Notes: a model not told the origin generated them from the letters alone. A stretch of DNA of 64,000 nt from Anaerolineae bacterium (GCA_022843745.1 JALHNB010000005.1:139154-203153); one strand, 5' to 3'. Counted from the first letter of the stretch, positions 53,408 through 63,800 are shown. Translations and numbers: made by a program.

Positions 53408-55897
53408 CTAGACTGCTGGCGTTTCGAGTTCGTCTTCTTCAACTGGCTCTAATGTCAATTGATCGTCTTCAGTGGTGTGTGCGCGTACTACACAGGCAAT
53501 TGTGAACTTACCGGAGAGGATACCGTCAGAAAGCACATCCTCGATCTGATTTTGAATCAGGCGGCGCAGCGGACGCGCACCATATTCAGGATCGTAGCCG
53601 TGATTGGCGAGCCATTCGCGGGCTTCTTCGGTGACTTCGAGTGTGATGGCGTGTTCGATCAAACGTTCACGCACTTTCGCCAGTTCGAGTTCAACAATTT
53701 GCTTGATTTCGTCACGTGTCAGCGCACGGAACACGACTGTCCCATCGACACGATTGAGGAATTCAGGCCGGAAAGCACGGCGAAGCTGCTCCATCACGTT
53801 TTTACGCATATCGGTGTAGTCTTCGGCTTCGGTGACTTTTTCATCACGCTTCAGGTCAAAGCCCAGGACGGAGCCGCGCTTGATGGTATCCGCGCCGACG
53901 TTACTGGTCATGACAATAATCGCGTTCTGGAAATTCACGGTACGGCCACGCGCATCGGTGAGTTGACCCTCTTCCATCACTTGCAGGAGCATGTTGAAGG
54001 CTTCGGGATGCGCTTTTTCGATCTCGTCAAAGACGACGATGCTGTAGGGACGGCGGCGGATCGCTTCGGTCAATTGACCAGCATCCTCGTAACCGACATA
54101 TCCTGGAGGCGCACCGACCAAACGTGCAACCGAATGACGTTCCATGAATTCGCTCATGTCGAGTTGAATGAGCGCGTCCTCGCTGCCGAACAGGAATTCA
54201 GCCAGCGCTTTGGTCAATTCTGATTTACCGACACCCGTTGGCCCCAGGAACATGAACGAACCAATTGGGCGTCGGGGGTCTTTCAAACCAGCACGGGCGC
54301 GGCGTACAGCCTTGCTGATGGCATCAATCGCTTCATTCTGGCCGATGATGCGGGCATGGAGTGCTTCTTCCATGTGCATCAGGCGTTCGCTTTCTTCGCC
54401 CGCGATACGCATCACAGGGATGCCAGTCCACATTGCCACAACTTCAGCAATGTCTTCGGCGCTCAGGCGAGGCTGGTTGGTTTCTTCGTTCCAGTTGGAT
54501 TTCAGAGCCGCCAGCGTATCCCGCAGGCTGTCGCGCTGCATCTTCAATTGGGCGATTTCTTCTTCAGTCGCGTCGTCGTCACCGAGCAGACGCAGATCGT
54601 CTTCCAGGCGGGTGAGTTCGAGTTCGGAATTGCGTACCTGCGCGGCTTCCGGGCTTTTGTACATGCGCAGGCGGGCAGAAGCTTCGTCAATCAGATCAAT
54701 CGCCTTGTCTGGCAGGAAACGATCTGGCACGTAGCGCGCTGAGAGATTGGCTGCGGCTTCGATGGCCTCATCGGTAATTTCGACGTTGTGATGTTCCTGA
54801 TAGGGAATTTTAATTCCTTGCAGGATTTCAATGGTTTCTTCAATCGTCGGCTCATCGACAATGATCTGCTGGAAACGGCGTTCCAGCGCGGCATCGCTTT
54901 CGATGTGTTTGCGATATTCATCCATTGTCGTCGCGCCGATGCACTGCAATTCGCCGCGTGACAGGGCTGGCTTGAGAATATTGGCGGCATCGACACTACT
55001 GCCCGCCGAACCTGCACCGACGAGCATATGCACTTCGTCGATAAACAGAATGCTATCGGATGATTTCAGTTCTTCAATGACACGTTTGAGGCGTTCTTCG
55101 AATTGACCGCGATACATCGTGCCAGCCACCAGCGAACCCACATCAAGCTGGAGAACGCGCTTGTTCAGCAGCGGCTTGGGCGTATCGCCCATGACAATGC
55201 GCTGTGCCAGACCTTCGACAATGGCCGTTTTACCGACACCCGGTTCGCCGATCAGGGCAGGATTGTTTTTACGACGGCGGCTCAAAACCTGAATCACACG
55301 CTCGATTTCGGTTTCGCGGCCTACTACCGGGTCGAGCTTGCCTTCCTGCGCCATCTGCGTCAAATCTGTCGCCAGTTGGTCAACCAGCGGCGTTTTGCCT
55401 GCGGGTGGACGGCGTGGGCGTTCTTCTGGATTTGGTTGGTTGCTTTGAACAGGGCTTTCTTGCAGCACGCGCCGGGTTTGGCGGCGTACTTCTTCTGGGC
55501 TGACCCCCAGACGCTTTAACACGTCGATGGCAACCCCCTCAGATTGGCGAACCAATCCTAAGAGTAGATGCTCGGTACCAATATAGTGATGACCCATGCG
55601 GCGAGCTTCGTCAACTGCCAGTTCCAGCACGCGCTTTGTTCCGGGTGAGAGGTCAAGCTGAGTGCTGGGAGTACGAGTGGTTGCCCGTGTCAGGCGTTCC
55701 ACCAACTCTTCAACACGGCGCTGCTCAAGACCCAGATCGCGCAATACACGGCCCGCTACACCACCTTCTTCACGCATCAAGCCTAAGAGCAGATGCTCAG
55801 TCCCAATATAATTGTGCTGAAGCCTTTCGGCCTCTTCCTGGGCTAGGCTTAGTACACGCCGCGCCCGCTGGGTGAAGCGTTCCATTTTATTCGGCAC
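53408..55897 (-). CDS. clpC: ATP-dependent Clp protease ATP-binding subunit ClpC
   Basis: 829 residues. Two Clp-N repeats ([34 protein letters not shown]), first AAA+ domain with Walker A GEPGVGKT at 217-224, a coiled middle domain ([17 protein letters not shown]), second AAA+ with GPTGVGKS and [13 protein letters not shown], and a C-terminal D2 end. It unfolds substrates for ClpP and may refold aggregates. GGAGGG sits before the GTG at 55897; an ATG at 55885 is an alternative. No mcsA, mcsB or ctsR is adjacent, unlike in Firmicutes. Confidence 0.96.
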   Translation of the reverse strand: MPNKMERFTQRARRVLSLAQEEAERLQHNYIGTEHLLLGLMREEGGVAGRVLRDLGLEQRRVEELVERLTRATTRTPSTQLDLSPGTKRVLELAVDEARRMGHHYIGTEHLLLGLVRQSEGVAIDVLKRLGVSPEEVRRQTRRVLQESPVQSNQPNPEERPRRPPAGKTPLVDQLATDLTQMAQEGKLDPVVGRETEIERVIQVLSRRRKNNPALIGEPGVGKTAIVEGLAQRIVMGDTPKPLLNKRVLQLDVGSLVAGTMYRGQFEERLKRVIEELKSSDSILFIDEVHMLVGAGSAGSSVDAANILKPALSRGELQCIGATTMDEYRKHIESDAALERRFQQIIVDEPTIEETIEILQGIKIPYQEHHNVEITDEAIEAAANLSARYVPDRFLPDKAIDLIDEASARLRMYKSPEAAQVRNSELELTRLEDDLRLLGDDDATEEEIAQLKMQRDSLRDTLAALKSNWNEETNQPRLSAEDIAEVVAMWTGIPVMRIAGEESERLMHMEEALHARIIGQNEAIDAISKAVRRARAGLKDPRRPIGSFMFLGPTGVGKSELTKALAEFLFGSEDALIQLDMSEFMERHSVARLVGAPPGYVGYEDAGQLTEAIRRRPYSIVVFDEIEKAHPEAFNMLLQVMEEGQLTDARGRTVNFQNAIIVMTSNVGADTIKRGSVLGFDLKRDEKVTEAEDYTDMRKNVMEQLRRAFRPEFLNRVDGTVVFRALTRDEIKQIVELELAKVRERLIEHAITLEVTEEAREWLANHGYDPEYGARPLRRLIQNQIEDVLSDGILSGKFTIACVVRAHTTEDDQLTLEPVEEDELETPAV

Positions 55898-56098
55898 GGT
55901 AAAATCCCTCCGTTATACTTCCATCGCCTTAGTAACGAACTTTACCCGGGAAACCTTGAATAAAGATAAATTTATCCAATTATATCCCTACTTACGAGTA
56001 GACATATCCCCAATATTATCAGTAAATCATTAGAACGTGTGTTAAGTTGGCAGAGTGTAACAATTTTAGCACAAGGGTGATATTGGGGAGAAATCGAG

Positions 56099-56124
56099 AA
56101 AGGGGCAGTCAAAATCGCCCCTTT
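56099..56124 (-). terminator. Probable terminator downstream of rpsA
   Basis: AAAGGGGC (56099-56106), 10-base loop, GCCCCTTT (56117-56124), about 55 bases past the stop on the minus strand; a T-containing tail follows. Confidence 0.7.
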
Positions 56125-56178
56125 GTTGATCGCATTTGTAAGTGTTTCCAGAAGAAAATCATTCAATGCTGGCAGCGT

Positions 56179-57495
56179 TTAGTGCCAGTCCATATCCAGA
56201 TATTCAGCGGAGTTGACACGCTTGAGGCTGAGGCCAAGCCGCCGATTTTCAATATCCATCTTGACGACGCGCAGGGTGAGCGTATCGCCTTCGTTGACGA
56301 CTTCACGCGGATGATTCACGCGCTGTTCGGACAACTCAGAGATATGAATGAGGCCTTCGATCTCCGGCGCATCGACGATCTGGGCAAACGCGCCAAATTT
56401 GGTGAGCTTGGTGATTGTCCCCTGAACAAGCTGCCCGATGCTGTAATTGATGGCAACGGCATCCCAGGGGTCGGCTTCCTGGCGCTTCATGCTCAAACCG
56501 ATACGTTTGCGCTTGGGATCGATGCTGATGACCTCGACCTTTACTTCCTGCCCAACCTTCACCAGTTCTTTCGGATGGGTGAGGTGCTGCCATGAGAGTT
56601 CTGTCAGGTGAACGAGACCTTCAGCGCCGCCGACATCGACAAACACGCCGAAATCGACCAGACTGACCACACGCCCAACACGGACATCGCCAACTTGCAG
56701 ATCGCTGATGAGCGACTCTTTACGAGATTCGCGCACTTCGCGGGCGGCGGCACGCTCGGAAAGAATCAGGCGGTTGCGGGCACGGTCTACTTCCATCACC
56801 TTCACGGCAATGGCTTCGTTGACCATACCCCCCCAGCGTTCTTCTGGAGTCTCGCCTTCGATTCCCTGGCGGCGATCCGCGCCGATCTGACTTTGCGGCA
56901 CAAAACCGCGCACACGCCCAAAGCGCACGATCAGACCACCTTTGTTGTAGCCGGATACATGGCTTTCGTAGACCTGCTGGCTGACGCGATATTCTTCAGC
57001 CTTTTTCCAGTCCAGTTCTTCCAACGCGCGGTTAACCGACAGAAGAACATTGCCGTTGACATCGCGGGTGTTGATGACATAAACCGGAATACGCTCTCCT
57101 GGCTTGAGCGTCTCAATCGTCTCGCGGCTCATACGTTCCAGTTCGCGCCCTGGAATGATGCCTTCCGATTTCCCGCCCACATCGACCAGCACGGCTGTCG
57201 GTGAGGTTGAGATAATCGTCCCTTCGATCAATTCACCCTTTTTGAAAGTGGGCAAGCCAAGATCACCTGCCATCACCTCTTCCATGGTTGTAGGCTCATC
57301 GTCCGGTGTTGTTTCTGTCTCAACCGGGGCATCTTCTTCAATATTTTCTGTAATGGGTTGTTCCATTATTGTCTCTTCACTTGCTGTTTCTGCGGTCTCC
57401 GACGGATCAGCCGCAGGCGTTTCCGACGGTTCGGCGGTGAAAGAATCCGACTGGACTTCCTCGGCATCGCCTGGCCCTGGTAGATTAGAATTCAT
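56179..57495 (-). CDS. rpsA: Ribosomal protein S1 (four S1 domains)
   Basis: 438 residues. The first ~85 are acidic and low in complexity ([18 protein letters not shown]). Four S1 RNA-binding domains follow, at about 90-160 ([31 protein letters not shown]), 175-245, 260-330 ([29 protein letters not shown]) and 345-415 ([17 protein letters not shown]). This is shorter than the six-domain S1 of Proteobacteria but common outside them. It helps mRNA bind the 30S subunit. Confidence 0.92.
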   Translation of the reverse strand: MNSNLPGPGDAEEVQSDSFTAEPSETPAADPSETAETASEETIMEQPITENIEEDAPVETETTPDDEPTTMEEVMAGDLGLPTFKKGELIEGTIISTSPTAVLVDVGGKSEGIIPGRELERMSRETIETLKPGERIPVYVINTRDVNGNVLLSVNRALEELDWKKAEEYRVSQQVYESHVSGYNKGGLIVRFGRVRGFVPQSQIGADRRQGIEGETPEERWGGMVNEAIAVKVMEVDRARNRLILSERAAAREVRESRKESLISDLQVGDVRVGRVVSLVDFGVFVDVGGAEGLVHLTELSWQHLTHPKELVKVGQEVKVEVISIDPKRKRIGLSMKRQEADPWDAVAINYSIGQLVQGTITKLTKFGAFAQIVDAPEIEGLIHISELSEQRVNHPREVVNEGDTLTLRVVKMDIENRRLGLSLKRVNSAEYLDMDWH

Positions 57496-57573
57496 AAAGT
57501 GTAGCTCCCGAACACATGGGTACGGGAACAGATTATACCCAGCGTGGCGAGAAAATCAAACTCAAAAAAGACA

Positions 57574-57591
57574 GAATTGTTGAAACAATTC
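57574..57591. promoter_or_regulatory. Palindrome GAATTGTT-GA-AACAATTC in the rpsA upstream region
   Basis: Perfect 8-bp arms with a two-base centre, between divergent rpsA and the 57702 gene, 78 bases from the rpsA start. A candidate operator. Confidence 0.5.
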
Positions 57592-57701
57592 AATTAGACA
57601 AATCAAACGGTCTATTCTGTCACTCTATATCCAAAAAGTACCCTCAAATTGACAACTGTAATCGGTAGCAATATTCTCTTAATCACTTCTCTATAATCGA
57701 A

Positions 57702-58814
57702 ATGTTTTATATGACATCTCAACAGCCTGATATGTCTGAAGCAAGTGCAAAACAAGACTCGTCTCCGATCAGCGAAGCAGAACGCAATGCTATGCGCTCT
57801 TATCTTCAGCGATCCGAAGTGCGTTTATCAACGCTGCATCGCGTAGCAACGGCGTTTATCAGCGGGGCAGGACTGCTTTTACTGATACCCGTATTTTTTA
57901 AGGATGCCATCGACAGCATTATTTCGATTGTGCTCACGCAAGCTGCGAATCTATTTCCGCAACTGGGGCTTCAGGGCTTGTTCCTTACCGGGGTAGTCTA
58001 TCTGGTGATTTTTTACCCACTTCTGCTATCCCTCAGCATTCCACTCTATGGTGTTTACCTCCTGCTCAAAGACATGGTGCATTTTTATTTCACGATTTAT
58101 ACACCTGGATTTTCAGAGAATATGCTTAACCCGACTTTTGCGCTCACGGGGATCATGTTCTCTAAGGATGAATCCCCACAAGCCAAGCGTGAGGCGATGC
58201 GCTATGAATATGAATCGACGCAAATGGGTTTCATGATCCCATTCAGCAAGGAACGACATGAACTCTATTTCGATAGCATTATTGAGAAAACCAATGGACA
58301 TATCATCCCTGAATCACGTCAACTGGATAAACTCAAAGCTGAGGGGGTGCTGCCTGCTGATTATAACGAACAGAGCGTCAATCGTTTTAATACTGCGTTA
58401 GGGATTGCCCGCAGTCTGGATCGCACGTTGGCTCAGGAAGTCGCCGTGACCGAAATGGCGCTGGTGAGGCATGTGTTGTATCTGCGTCGGTTAATGCTGC
58501 GTTATATCAAAACGTTGCTGATGTTCATCTGGACAATGGTTATTTCGTTCATGATGCTGCCGTTTCTCAAGGATGACCGATTTCCAACCATGATCGTCTT
58601 GGCACTCGGCTACCTGATCTGGTCATTGGCGGTCATGCGGATCATTCGTTGGCCGCTGCACTGGATTTACCGACACCGCCGCACCAATATTAATTTCGAT
58701 CAGGTAGATCCACAGCTCACGTTTATGGAAAGCAGCATCCGAAAATATTGCAATATCTCGATTGTCGCGTCGCTTATTGGGCTGATCCTGACTGTAGCTG
58801 CTTATGTCAGCTAA
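57702..58814 (+). CDS. Multi-pass membrane protein of unknown function
   Basis: 370 residues. A polar N-terminus (~50 residues) precedes two helices (TAFISGAGLLLLIPVFF, LFLTGVVYLVIFYPLLLSL). A long cytosolic stretch (~130-260, ESTQMGFMIPFSKERHELYFDSIIE) follows, then two or three helices at 275-370. No family is recognised. TATAAT lies 7 bases before the first ATG (57690-57695), so the transcript may be leaderless; ATGs at 57711 and 57732 are alternatives, none with a good ribosome binding site. Confidence 0.65.
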   Translation: MFYMTSQQPDMSEASAKQDSSPISEAERNAMRSYLQRSEVRLSTLHRVATAFISGAGLLLLIPVFFKDAIDSIISIVLTQAANLFPQLGLQGLFLTGVVYLVIFYPLLLSLSIPLYGVYLLLKDMVHFYFTIYTPGFSENMLNPTFALTGIMFSKDESPQAKREAMRYEYESTQMGFMIPFSKERHELYFDSIIEKTNGHIIPESRQLDKLKAEGVLPADYNEQSVNRFNTALGIARSLDRTLAQEVAVTEMALVRHVLYLRRLMLRYIKTLLMFIWTMVISFMMLPFLKDDRFPTMIVLALGYLIWSLAVMRIIRWPLHWIYRHRRTNINFDQVDPQLTFMESSIRKYCNISIVASLIGLILTVAAYVS

Positions 58815-58837
58815 TAGTGAAATCTATGAGGTGATCC

Positions 58838-58866
58838 CATACCCGTCGTTGTAACATGCGGGTATG
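58838..58866. terminator. Hairpin between convergent genes
   Basis: CATACCCG (58838-58845), 13-base loop, CGGGTATG (58859-58866). No T tract, so termination is less certain. Confidence 0.5.
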
Positions 58867-58881
58867 AGGTTGTCTGTAAAA

Positions 58882-59805
58882 TCAGCTTTTATGGAAGTGC
58901 GGCAGCACATCGCGGGCGAGTAATTCCAACCCTTCGATGTCATCCTGATTCATCCATTGCAGCATGAAGCGCTCAACTCCGGCTTCGGTGTAACGGCTGA
59001 TCTGGTCGATAATAGCCGGACCAGTGCCGACAATCATGCCCCGCGCGATTAATTCATCCATCGTGCGTCCGTCCAGCTTGGCTTGCAGGGCAGCATCGTC
59101 TTTACCGAAAACCACCTGCGTCATGAGCGAACGTTTGACATCAGCGGCATCGCGCCCATTTTCCTGCAAGAGTGCGTTAAGCTGCTGGGTGCGTTCTTTA
59201 TATGTATCCAGCGGGACAAAAACCCCATTCCATTCATCGGCGAATTTGGCGACCAGTCCGAGTGTGCGCTTCGGGCCGTTGCCGCCGATCATGACAGGTG
59301 GGCCGCCACGCTTTGGATGGGGCAGGAGTTGGGCATTATCCAGCGAGTAATGTTTGCCCTGGTAACTCACCGGGCCGTCGGTGAGGTAAAGCCGCGCGGT
59401 GATTTCCAAAGCATCGGTGAGCATTTCGTAGCGCGTCGAAACATCATAAAACGGTATGCCAAATTTTTTATGTTCATATTCGTTCCAGCCCGCGCCTAAG
59501 CCCAAAATCAGTCGTCCATTGCTCAATTCGTGAATATCGGCGGCAACCCGTGCGGTCATCGCCGGATGCCGGAATGTCGTCGGCGCGACGCATGAGCCAA
59601 ATTCGATGCGCTTGGTATGGCTGGCGGCATAGGTCAGCGAAACCCATAATTCGAGCGAATCTTTATCGGGCGGCGCTGCGTTGGTGTAGTGATCGGAGCG
59701 AAACACGCACTGATAGCCGAAATCTTCGGCTGCCTGGAGGAGACGCTGCCAGCGCGCCCATGTCAAACCATCCTGACCTTCAAGCATGATCCCGATTTGA
59801 GACAT
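58882..59805 (-). CDS. Luciferase-like (LLM class) F420-type oxidoreductase
   Basis: 307 residues. Bacterial luciferase-like TIM barrel: GIMLEGQDGLTWARWQRLLQAAEDFGYQCVFRSDHY at the start, then FGSCVAPTTFRHPAMTARVAADIHELSNGRLILGLGAGW with the cofactor loop, and PVMIGGNGPKRTLGLVAKFADEWN. The family uses F420 or FMN. I start at the ATG at 59805 because of AAAGGGG before it; the frame stays open to 60513 but that part overlaps the DUF1152 gene and has no similarity. Confidence 0.88.
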   Translation of the reverse strand: MSQIGIMLEGQDGLTWARWQRLLQAAEDFGYQCVFRSDHYTNAAPPDKDSLELWVSLTYAASHTKRIEFGSCVAPTTFRHPAMTARVAADIHELSNGRLILGLGAGWNEYEHKKFGIPFYDVSTRYEMLTDALEITARLYLTDGPVSYQGKHYSLDNAQLLPHPKRGGPPVMIGGNGPKRTLGLVAKFADEWNGVFVPLDTYKERTQQLNALLQENGRDAADVKRSLMTQVVFGKDDAALQAKLDGRTMDELIARGMIVGTGPAIIDQISRYTEAGVERFMLQWMNQDDIEGLELLARDVLPHFHKS

Positions 59806-59949
59806 TATTACCCCTTTGATCCTAGAAAAAGACTTGACCATTGTAACAACCGAATGACCGTCGGCAAAAATTAACACTTTGTGTGGATTGCGCCCCCGCC
59901 AATTTGTGTCACAATGAAGTTCAATATTATGGCGATATAGGAATTTCGT

Positions 59950-60924
59950 ATGAACCTCAATCTGCCAATTTTTGACCAACTGGCGAACAGCCAGAATATC
60001 CTGATCGCTGGGGCTGGCGGCGGCTTCGATATTTTCGCCGGACTTCCACTCTATTTTGCCTTGCGCGAAAAGGGTAAAACGGTGCATCTCGCCAATTACA
60101 GCTTTACCGATTTTGAGATTGCAACGATTGTCAGCAAGCCGGAAATTCTGGTGGATGGCCTGGTGATGGGGACACGTGCGCCTGTCATGAAGCGTTTCCC
60201 TTATTTCCCCGAAGGCTTTCTGACTCAGTGGTTTAAAGAAGTGCGCGATGAAGATGTCACGGTCTGGATGCTGGCAAAAGTAGGGGTTGTGCCGTTGATC
60301 ACCGCTTATCAGGCATTGGTCAACCATCTCAAAATCGACGCGCTGATCCTGGTCGATGGTGGGGTCGATTCGATCATGCGTGGCGATGAAGTTGGCGCAG
60401 GTACGCTGGTTGAGGATTCGATTTCGCTGGCGGCAGCGGACACCCTTGATATCCCAGTCAAAATTCTGGCATGTATTGGTTTTGGCACGGAAGTCGAAGA
60501 GGCCTTGTGCCACTATAACGCACTGGAAAATATGGCGGCGCTGGCGCAGGAAGGCGCATTTCTAGGCGGCTGTGCGCTCGTTCCTCAAATGGAAGCATTC
60601 AAACACTACGAGTCCGCCTGCCGCTATGTCTGGGAACAGCCCGGACACGCTAAAAGCCACATCAGCACGCGCATTATCCCGGCGGTACATGGCTATGTCG
60701 GCAATTATCAAATGTATCCGTTTGACCCGTTTAATTCGAGCAGTGTATTTCTCTCACCGTTGATGACCCTGTACTGGTTTTTTGATGCAGCGACAGTCAT
60801 CAAGCACAATTTGATTATCGACCTGCTGCGCCCCACGATGACGACCCATGAAGCCATGATCCGCGTGATGGCCTATCGCCAACACCTGAAGGCGCGCCCA
60901 TGTCGCCCGATCCCGTATCCTTAG
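59950..60924 (+). CDS. DUF1152-family protein
   Basis: 324 residues. The glycine-rich front ILIAGAGGGFDIFAGLPLYFALREKGKTV and the middle LILVDGGVDSIMRGDEVGAGTLVEDSISL, ILACIGFGTEVEEALCHYNALENMA are those of DUF1152, a widespread family of unknown function in archaea and bacteria. The alternating strand-helix pattern suggests a Rossmann-like nucleotide or sugar-phosphate binding fold. ATAGGAA precedes the ATG. Function unassigned. Confidence 0.8.
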   Translation: MNLNLPIFDQLANSQNILIAGAGGGFDIFAGLPLYFALREKGKTVHLANYSFTDFEIATIVSKPEILVDGLVMGTRAPVMKRFPYFPEGFLTQWFKEVRDEDVTVWMLAKVGVVPLITAYQALVNHLKIDALILVDGGVDSIMRGDEVGAGTLVEDSISLAAADTLDIPVKILACIGFGTEVEEALCHYNALENMAALAQEGAFLGGCALVPQMEAFKHYESACRYVWEQPGHAKSHISTRIIPAVHGYVGNYQMYPFDPFNSSSVFLSPLMTLYWFFDAATVIKHNLIIDLLRPTMTTHEAMIRVMAYRQHLKARPCRPIPYP

Positions 60925-60943
60925 CCATTCGAATACGCGCCAT

Positions 60944-61003
60944 AATATGTGCGCTTGATTTGCGTTATTGCACAATATGTGCGCTTGACTCGCATTTGTG
61001 TTA
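60944..61003 (+). repeat. 30-bp tandem repeat upstream of the SRPBCC gene
   Basis: AATATGTGCGCTTGA is repeated exactly at 60944 and 60974, with the following 15 bases more diverged. It lies just beyond the DUF1152 gene and before the next start. Confidence 0.7.
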
Positions 61004-61045
61004 TTATATCGACCTTCTAAAATTTGTTTGCTTTTATGGATTCCT

Positions 61046-61480
61046 ATGCCAGTTATTGAACACAAAATTAACATCAATCGTTCGGTGACAGATATTTTTA
61101 AATTTGTCTCCGATTTTCATAACAACCCTCAATGGCAGCCTGAGTCGATTCAGCTTCAGCGGGCAGGGCAGGTCAAGGTTGGTGAAATGGTCGTCGGCAC
61201 ACGCAAGGTGATGGGGCGTACCGTCCACGTCAATGCGGATGTAGTCGAGTATGTTCCTAATCAGAAAATCGCCTACACAGGTATTATGGGCAGTTACCCA
61301 TTCAGGTCAACCTTTAAGTTCAACTTTGCCAGCAGCGGCACTGAAGTGACTGAAACGATGGACATCCGCATCATGTGGATCTATTTTATGTTTCGGCCAT
61401 TCGTCATCCGGGGTATTGAAAGCCAGATGAAAACGTCACTTGAGGGTTTGAAAAAGGTGATGGAAGCTCGCTACAAATAA
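61046..61480 (+). CDS. SRPBCC-family protein
   Basis: 144 residues: INRSVTDIFKFVSDFHNNPQWQP at the front, GTRKVMGRTVHVNADVVEYVPNQKIAYTG in the middle, and a C-terminal helix (IESQMKTSLEGLKKVMEA). Same START-like fold class as the protein at 17547 but only distantly similar. Start chosen at the ATG just before the first strand; its ribosome binding site is weak. Ligand unknown. Confidence 0.8.
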   Translation: MPVIEHKININRSVTDIFKFVSDFHNNPQWQPESIQLQRAGQVKVGEMVVGTRKVMGRTVHVNADVVEYVPNQKIAYTGIMGSYPFRSTFKFNFASSGTEVTETMDIRIMWIYFMFRPFVIRGIESQMKTSLEGLKKVMEARYK

Positions 61481-61489
61481 GCGGCCTGC

Positions 61490-62086
61490 TTAAGTTTCGC
61501 TGTTCCCGGTATTTTTGACCAGTGGAGCGATGCCTTGCGAATTCAGCCTGGAAAATACCTGAGACATATATTCAGCGCTGTGGGGCATGTTGTTTTCCAG
61601 CCACCATCCGATGAGTGTCACCAGCGCCCCTGTCATGTATGTGGCGAGGATCTCCAAAGCCAGTGTATCGTCCTTATGCTGTCGAAACTGTTTTTGTATA
61701 ACCCTCGCTAAATAATCGCGAATTTGCCGAGTCATTGTTACAGCACCTTGCCCACTCAGAAACACTCTATAAAGCTCGTGATTTTCAGCGGCATGTTGGA
61801 AAACCATCAGGCTCAGTGTGTTGCTGTCCGATAGAAAATCCTCGTGAGTGATTGAATCAAGCCGTTTCACCAGTCCATCAAACATTTCTTCCAGACTGCT
61901 GGCGAGCAATTCATCTTTGCCACCTGGATAGTGAAGGTAGAAAGTAGCTCGCCCCAGATTGGCACGATCTGTGATCTCCTGCACAGTAATAGCTTCATAA
62001 CTTTTTTCAAGTATTAAGGCCGTCAGCGCGTTCCGCAAAAGCTGCCGGGTTCGCAGCACACGGCGATCCGATTTTCGCTCACTCAT
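61490..62086 (-). CDS. TetR-family transcriptional regulator
   Basis: 198 residues. The N-terminal helix-turn-helix is standard: RQLLRNALTALILEKSYEAITVQEITDRANLGRATFYLHYPGGKDELL. The C-terminal domain resembles the TetR_C group that ends in GWWLENNMPHSAEYM. It probably represses a nearby gene; the divergent creatininase-like gene is the obvious candidate. The shared ~100-base region is AT-rich. Confidence 0.88.
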   Translation of the reverse strand: MSERKSDRRVLRTRQLLRNALTALILEKSYEAITVQEITDRANLGRATFYLHYPGGKDELLASSLEEMFDGLVKRLDSITHEDFLSDSNTLSLMVFQHAAENHELYRVFLSGQGAVTMTRQIRDYLARVIQKQFRQHKDDTLALEILATYMTGALVTLIGWWLENNMPHSAEYMSQVFSRLNSQGIAPLVKNTGNSET

Positions 62087-62124
62087 AAAAATTTGCCGTC
62101 AATTTCTAAACAGATGTCTATAAA

Positions 62125-62152
62125 TTGACTATTTTATTGAATTCGTTATGGT
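62125..62152 (+). promoter_or_regulatory. Candidate promoter of the creatininase-like gene
   Basis: TTGACT (62125-62130), 16-base spacer, TATGGT (62147-62152), 33 bases before the start codon and within the region shared with the TetR gene. Confidence 0.4.
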
Positions 62153-62185
62153 TATGCAAAAATTTACCGTTTGAGGAATATCAAT

Positions 62186-63298
62186 ATGACGCTTATTACC
62201 CGCTATGACGAACTCACCTGGCCGGAAGTCGCCGCGCTGCCTCGTGATTTGCCGCTGGTGCTGCCACTGGGCGCAGGCTATGACGATGAAGCGATTGCAC
62301 AGGCTGTTGGTGTCGATCATTTTTGTATCCTCCCTGCTCTGCCGTATGGTTGGGAAGGGAGCATCGTCGGTGTAGGCGAGGCGATGCTGCGGCGGGTGGT
62401 GGCGGGCATCTTCAGTGGGCCACAGGAGGAGCATTTTTCGCGACTGTATGTGGTTCATGACGGCGCGGAAAATCTGGATATGCCCGACGTAACACACTTG
62501 AAATTGCAGCGACATACCCCGTATTACCCCAAAATATTCGCCACGCCCCAGCGCGTGATTCTCATTCCCTGTGGACACACCGAGCAGCACGGTTATCACC
62601 TGCCCATGAACACGGACACGGTGATTATTGGCACGATTGCCGAAAGAGTCGTCGCTGCTATCCCCGATGAAGCCGAAATGCTGCCGACGCTGCCCTATGG
62701 TGTCAGTATGTATCGTTCGTCGTTCGCCGGGACGTTTAATATGGGCGGGCGCACATTCGAGGATTTTCTACTCGCGGTGCTGGATGTGCTGGTCGAGCGT
62801 GGCGCGGATCGCTTTTATCTGATGAGTGGTCACGGTGGTAACAGTTCGTTTTTGCATAACGTTGTCAAATATGCCGGAGATCGCCATCATCCGATTTTCG
62901 CGGCGACGGCCTTTTTGCACACCGCTGGTCATCTCGGTGCGCCTGCGCTGGAACGTTATCGCAAATCCAAAATAGGCGGGATGGGACATGCCTGCGAACT
63001 CGAAACAGCTTATTTACTCCATTTGCGTCCGGAACTCTGCCATATGGATCGCGTGGTTGACGAAATCGACTTCATCAGCACCCCCAATTATTATATGGAC
63101 TGGATCGAAGGCGGTGCGCTTATCATCAGTGCGCCCTGGGAGGACGATACACTGACCGGCAGCTACGGCGCGGGCAGCGTAGCGACAGCGGAAAATGGTG
63201 CGCGCTGGCTGGAAATTGCCGTCCAGGAAAAGGTCGAACATGTGCGCGAAATTCACGAACAGGCATGGCTGCGAATTGCCCGCCGAATGAGCCGATAA
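62186..63298 (+). CDS. Creatininase-family hydrolase with an extra N-terminal half-repeat
   Basis: 370 residues, about 110 more than usual. The catalytic part lies at ~115-370 with the metal ligands in order: CGHTEQHGYHLPMNTDT (Glu, His, Asp), MSGHGGNSSFLHN (His) and HACELETAYLL (Glu). The first ~110 residues repeat the start of the fold in decayed form: LTWPEVAALPRDLPLVLPLGAGYDDE and ILPALPYGWEG, which match the later VILIPCGHTEQ and MLPTLPYGVS segments but lack the metal residues. The family opens cyclic amides such as creatinine or acts in riboflavin/F420 breakdown-like steps. GAGGAA precedes the ATG. Confidence 0.85.
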   Translation: MTLITRYDELTWPEVAALPRDLPLVLPLGAGYDDEAIAQAVGVDHFCILPALPYGWEGSIVGVGEAMLRRVVAGIFSGPQEEHFSRLYVVHDGAENLDMPDVTHLKLQRHTPYYPKIFATPQRVILIPCGHTEQHGYHLPMNTDTVIIGTIAERVVAAIPDEAEMLPTLPYGVSMYRSSFAGTFNMGGRTFEDFLLAVLDVLVERGADRFYLMSGHGGNSSFLHNVVKYAGDRHHPIFAATAFLHTAGHLGAPALERYRKSKIGGMGHACELETAYLLHLRPELCHMDRVVDEIDFISTPNYYMDWIEGGALIISAPWEDDTLTGSYGAGSVATAENGARWLEIAVQEKVEHVREIHEQAWLRIARRMSR

Positions 63299-63400
63299 TC
63301 CCCTAAAAGCTGAGGGCTATTTTCTCATCTTTTCTAATGGATTTTTGATGATTTTTAGTGTAAAATTAGAACAAGTGATCTAATTAAGGCGGATGTGAAA

Positions 63401-63757
63401 ATGAAGCCCACTAACATCAAAAGACTGCAATGGCAGAGCCGAAAACTCCATACAAAACAGGTTGACCGACATACGTTCGCCGTCGAAAGTGTTTCCAATC
63501 CATTGGCGCATCATATCGTTACGGTCATCTTTAAGCCGGAAGGCATCCACGCCCGCTGTACCTGCCCCTGGGCGCTCAATTATGGCGTGGCATGTACGCA
63601 TGTCATGGCAGCGCTGGAACATATGGCGGCGCTCAAAGGCCGCAAACTCAGCTTCTGGTCTACGCGCGAGGAAGCCCGACGGCAGCGACAACGCGTATTC
63701 TATCTGTGGGGTAGTGGTCGCGACGAAGGTATCTGGATTACCAGCCGCGCCGCGTAA
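63401..63757 (+). CDS. SWIM zinc-finger protein
   Basis: 118 residues. The SWIM signature Cys-x-Cys-x(n)-Cys-x-His is clear: CTCPWALNYGVACTHVMAAL at about 54-73. The rest is basic and includes REEARRQRQRV. Such fingers bind DNA or proteins and often accompany SNF2 helicases or MULE transposases, but neither is present here. A GTG at 63395 would add two residues; AAGGCGG stands upstream of both. Confidence 0.75.
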   Translation: MKPTNIKRLQWQSRKLHTKQVDRHTFAVESVSNPLAHHIVTVIFKPEGIHARCTCPWALNYGVACTHVMAALEHMAALKGRKLSFWSTREEARRQRQRVFYLWGSGRDEGIWITSRAA

Positions 63758-63800
63758 TCGAAACCACGTAGCGGTTTCTCTGCTTCGAGGTTAGCGGAAA

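Noticed and set aside
59806..60513. Long upstream extension of the LLM oxidoreductase frame
   Set aside because: It lies antisense to the DUF1152 gene, has no family similarity, and the ATG at 59805 has a good ribosome binding site.
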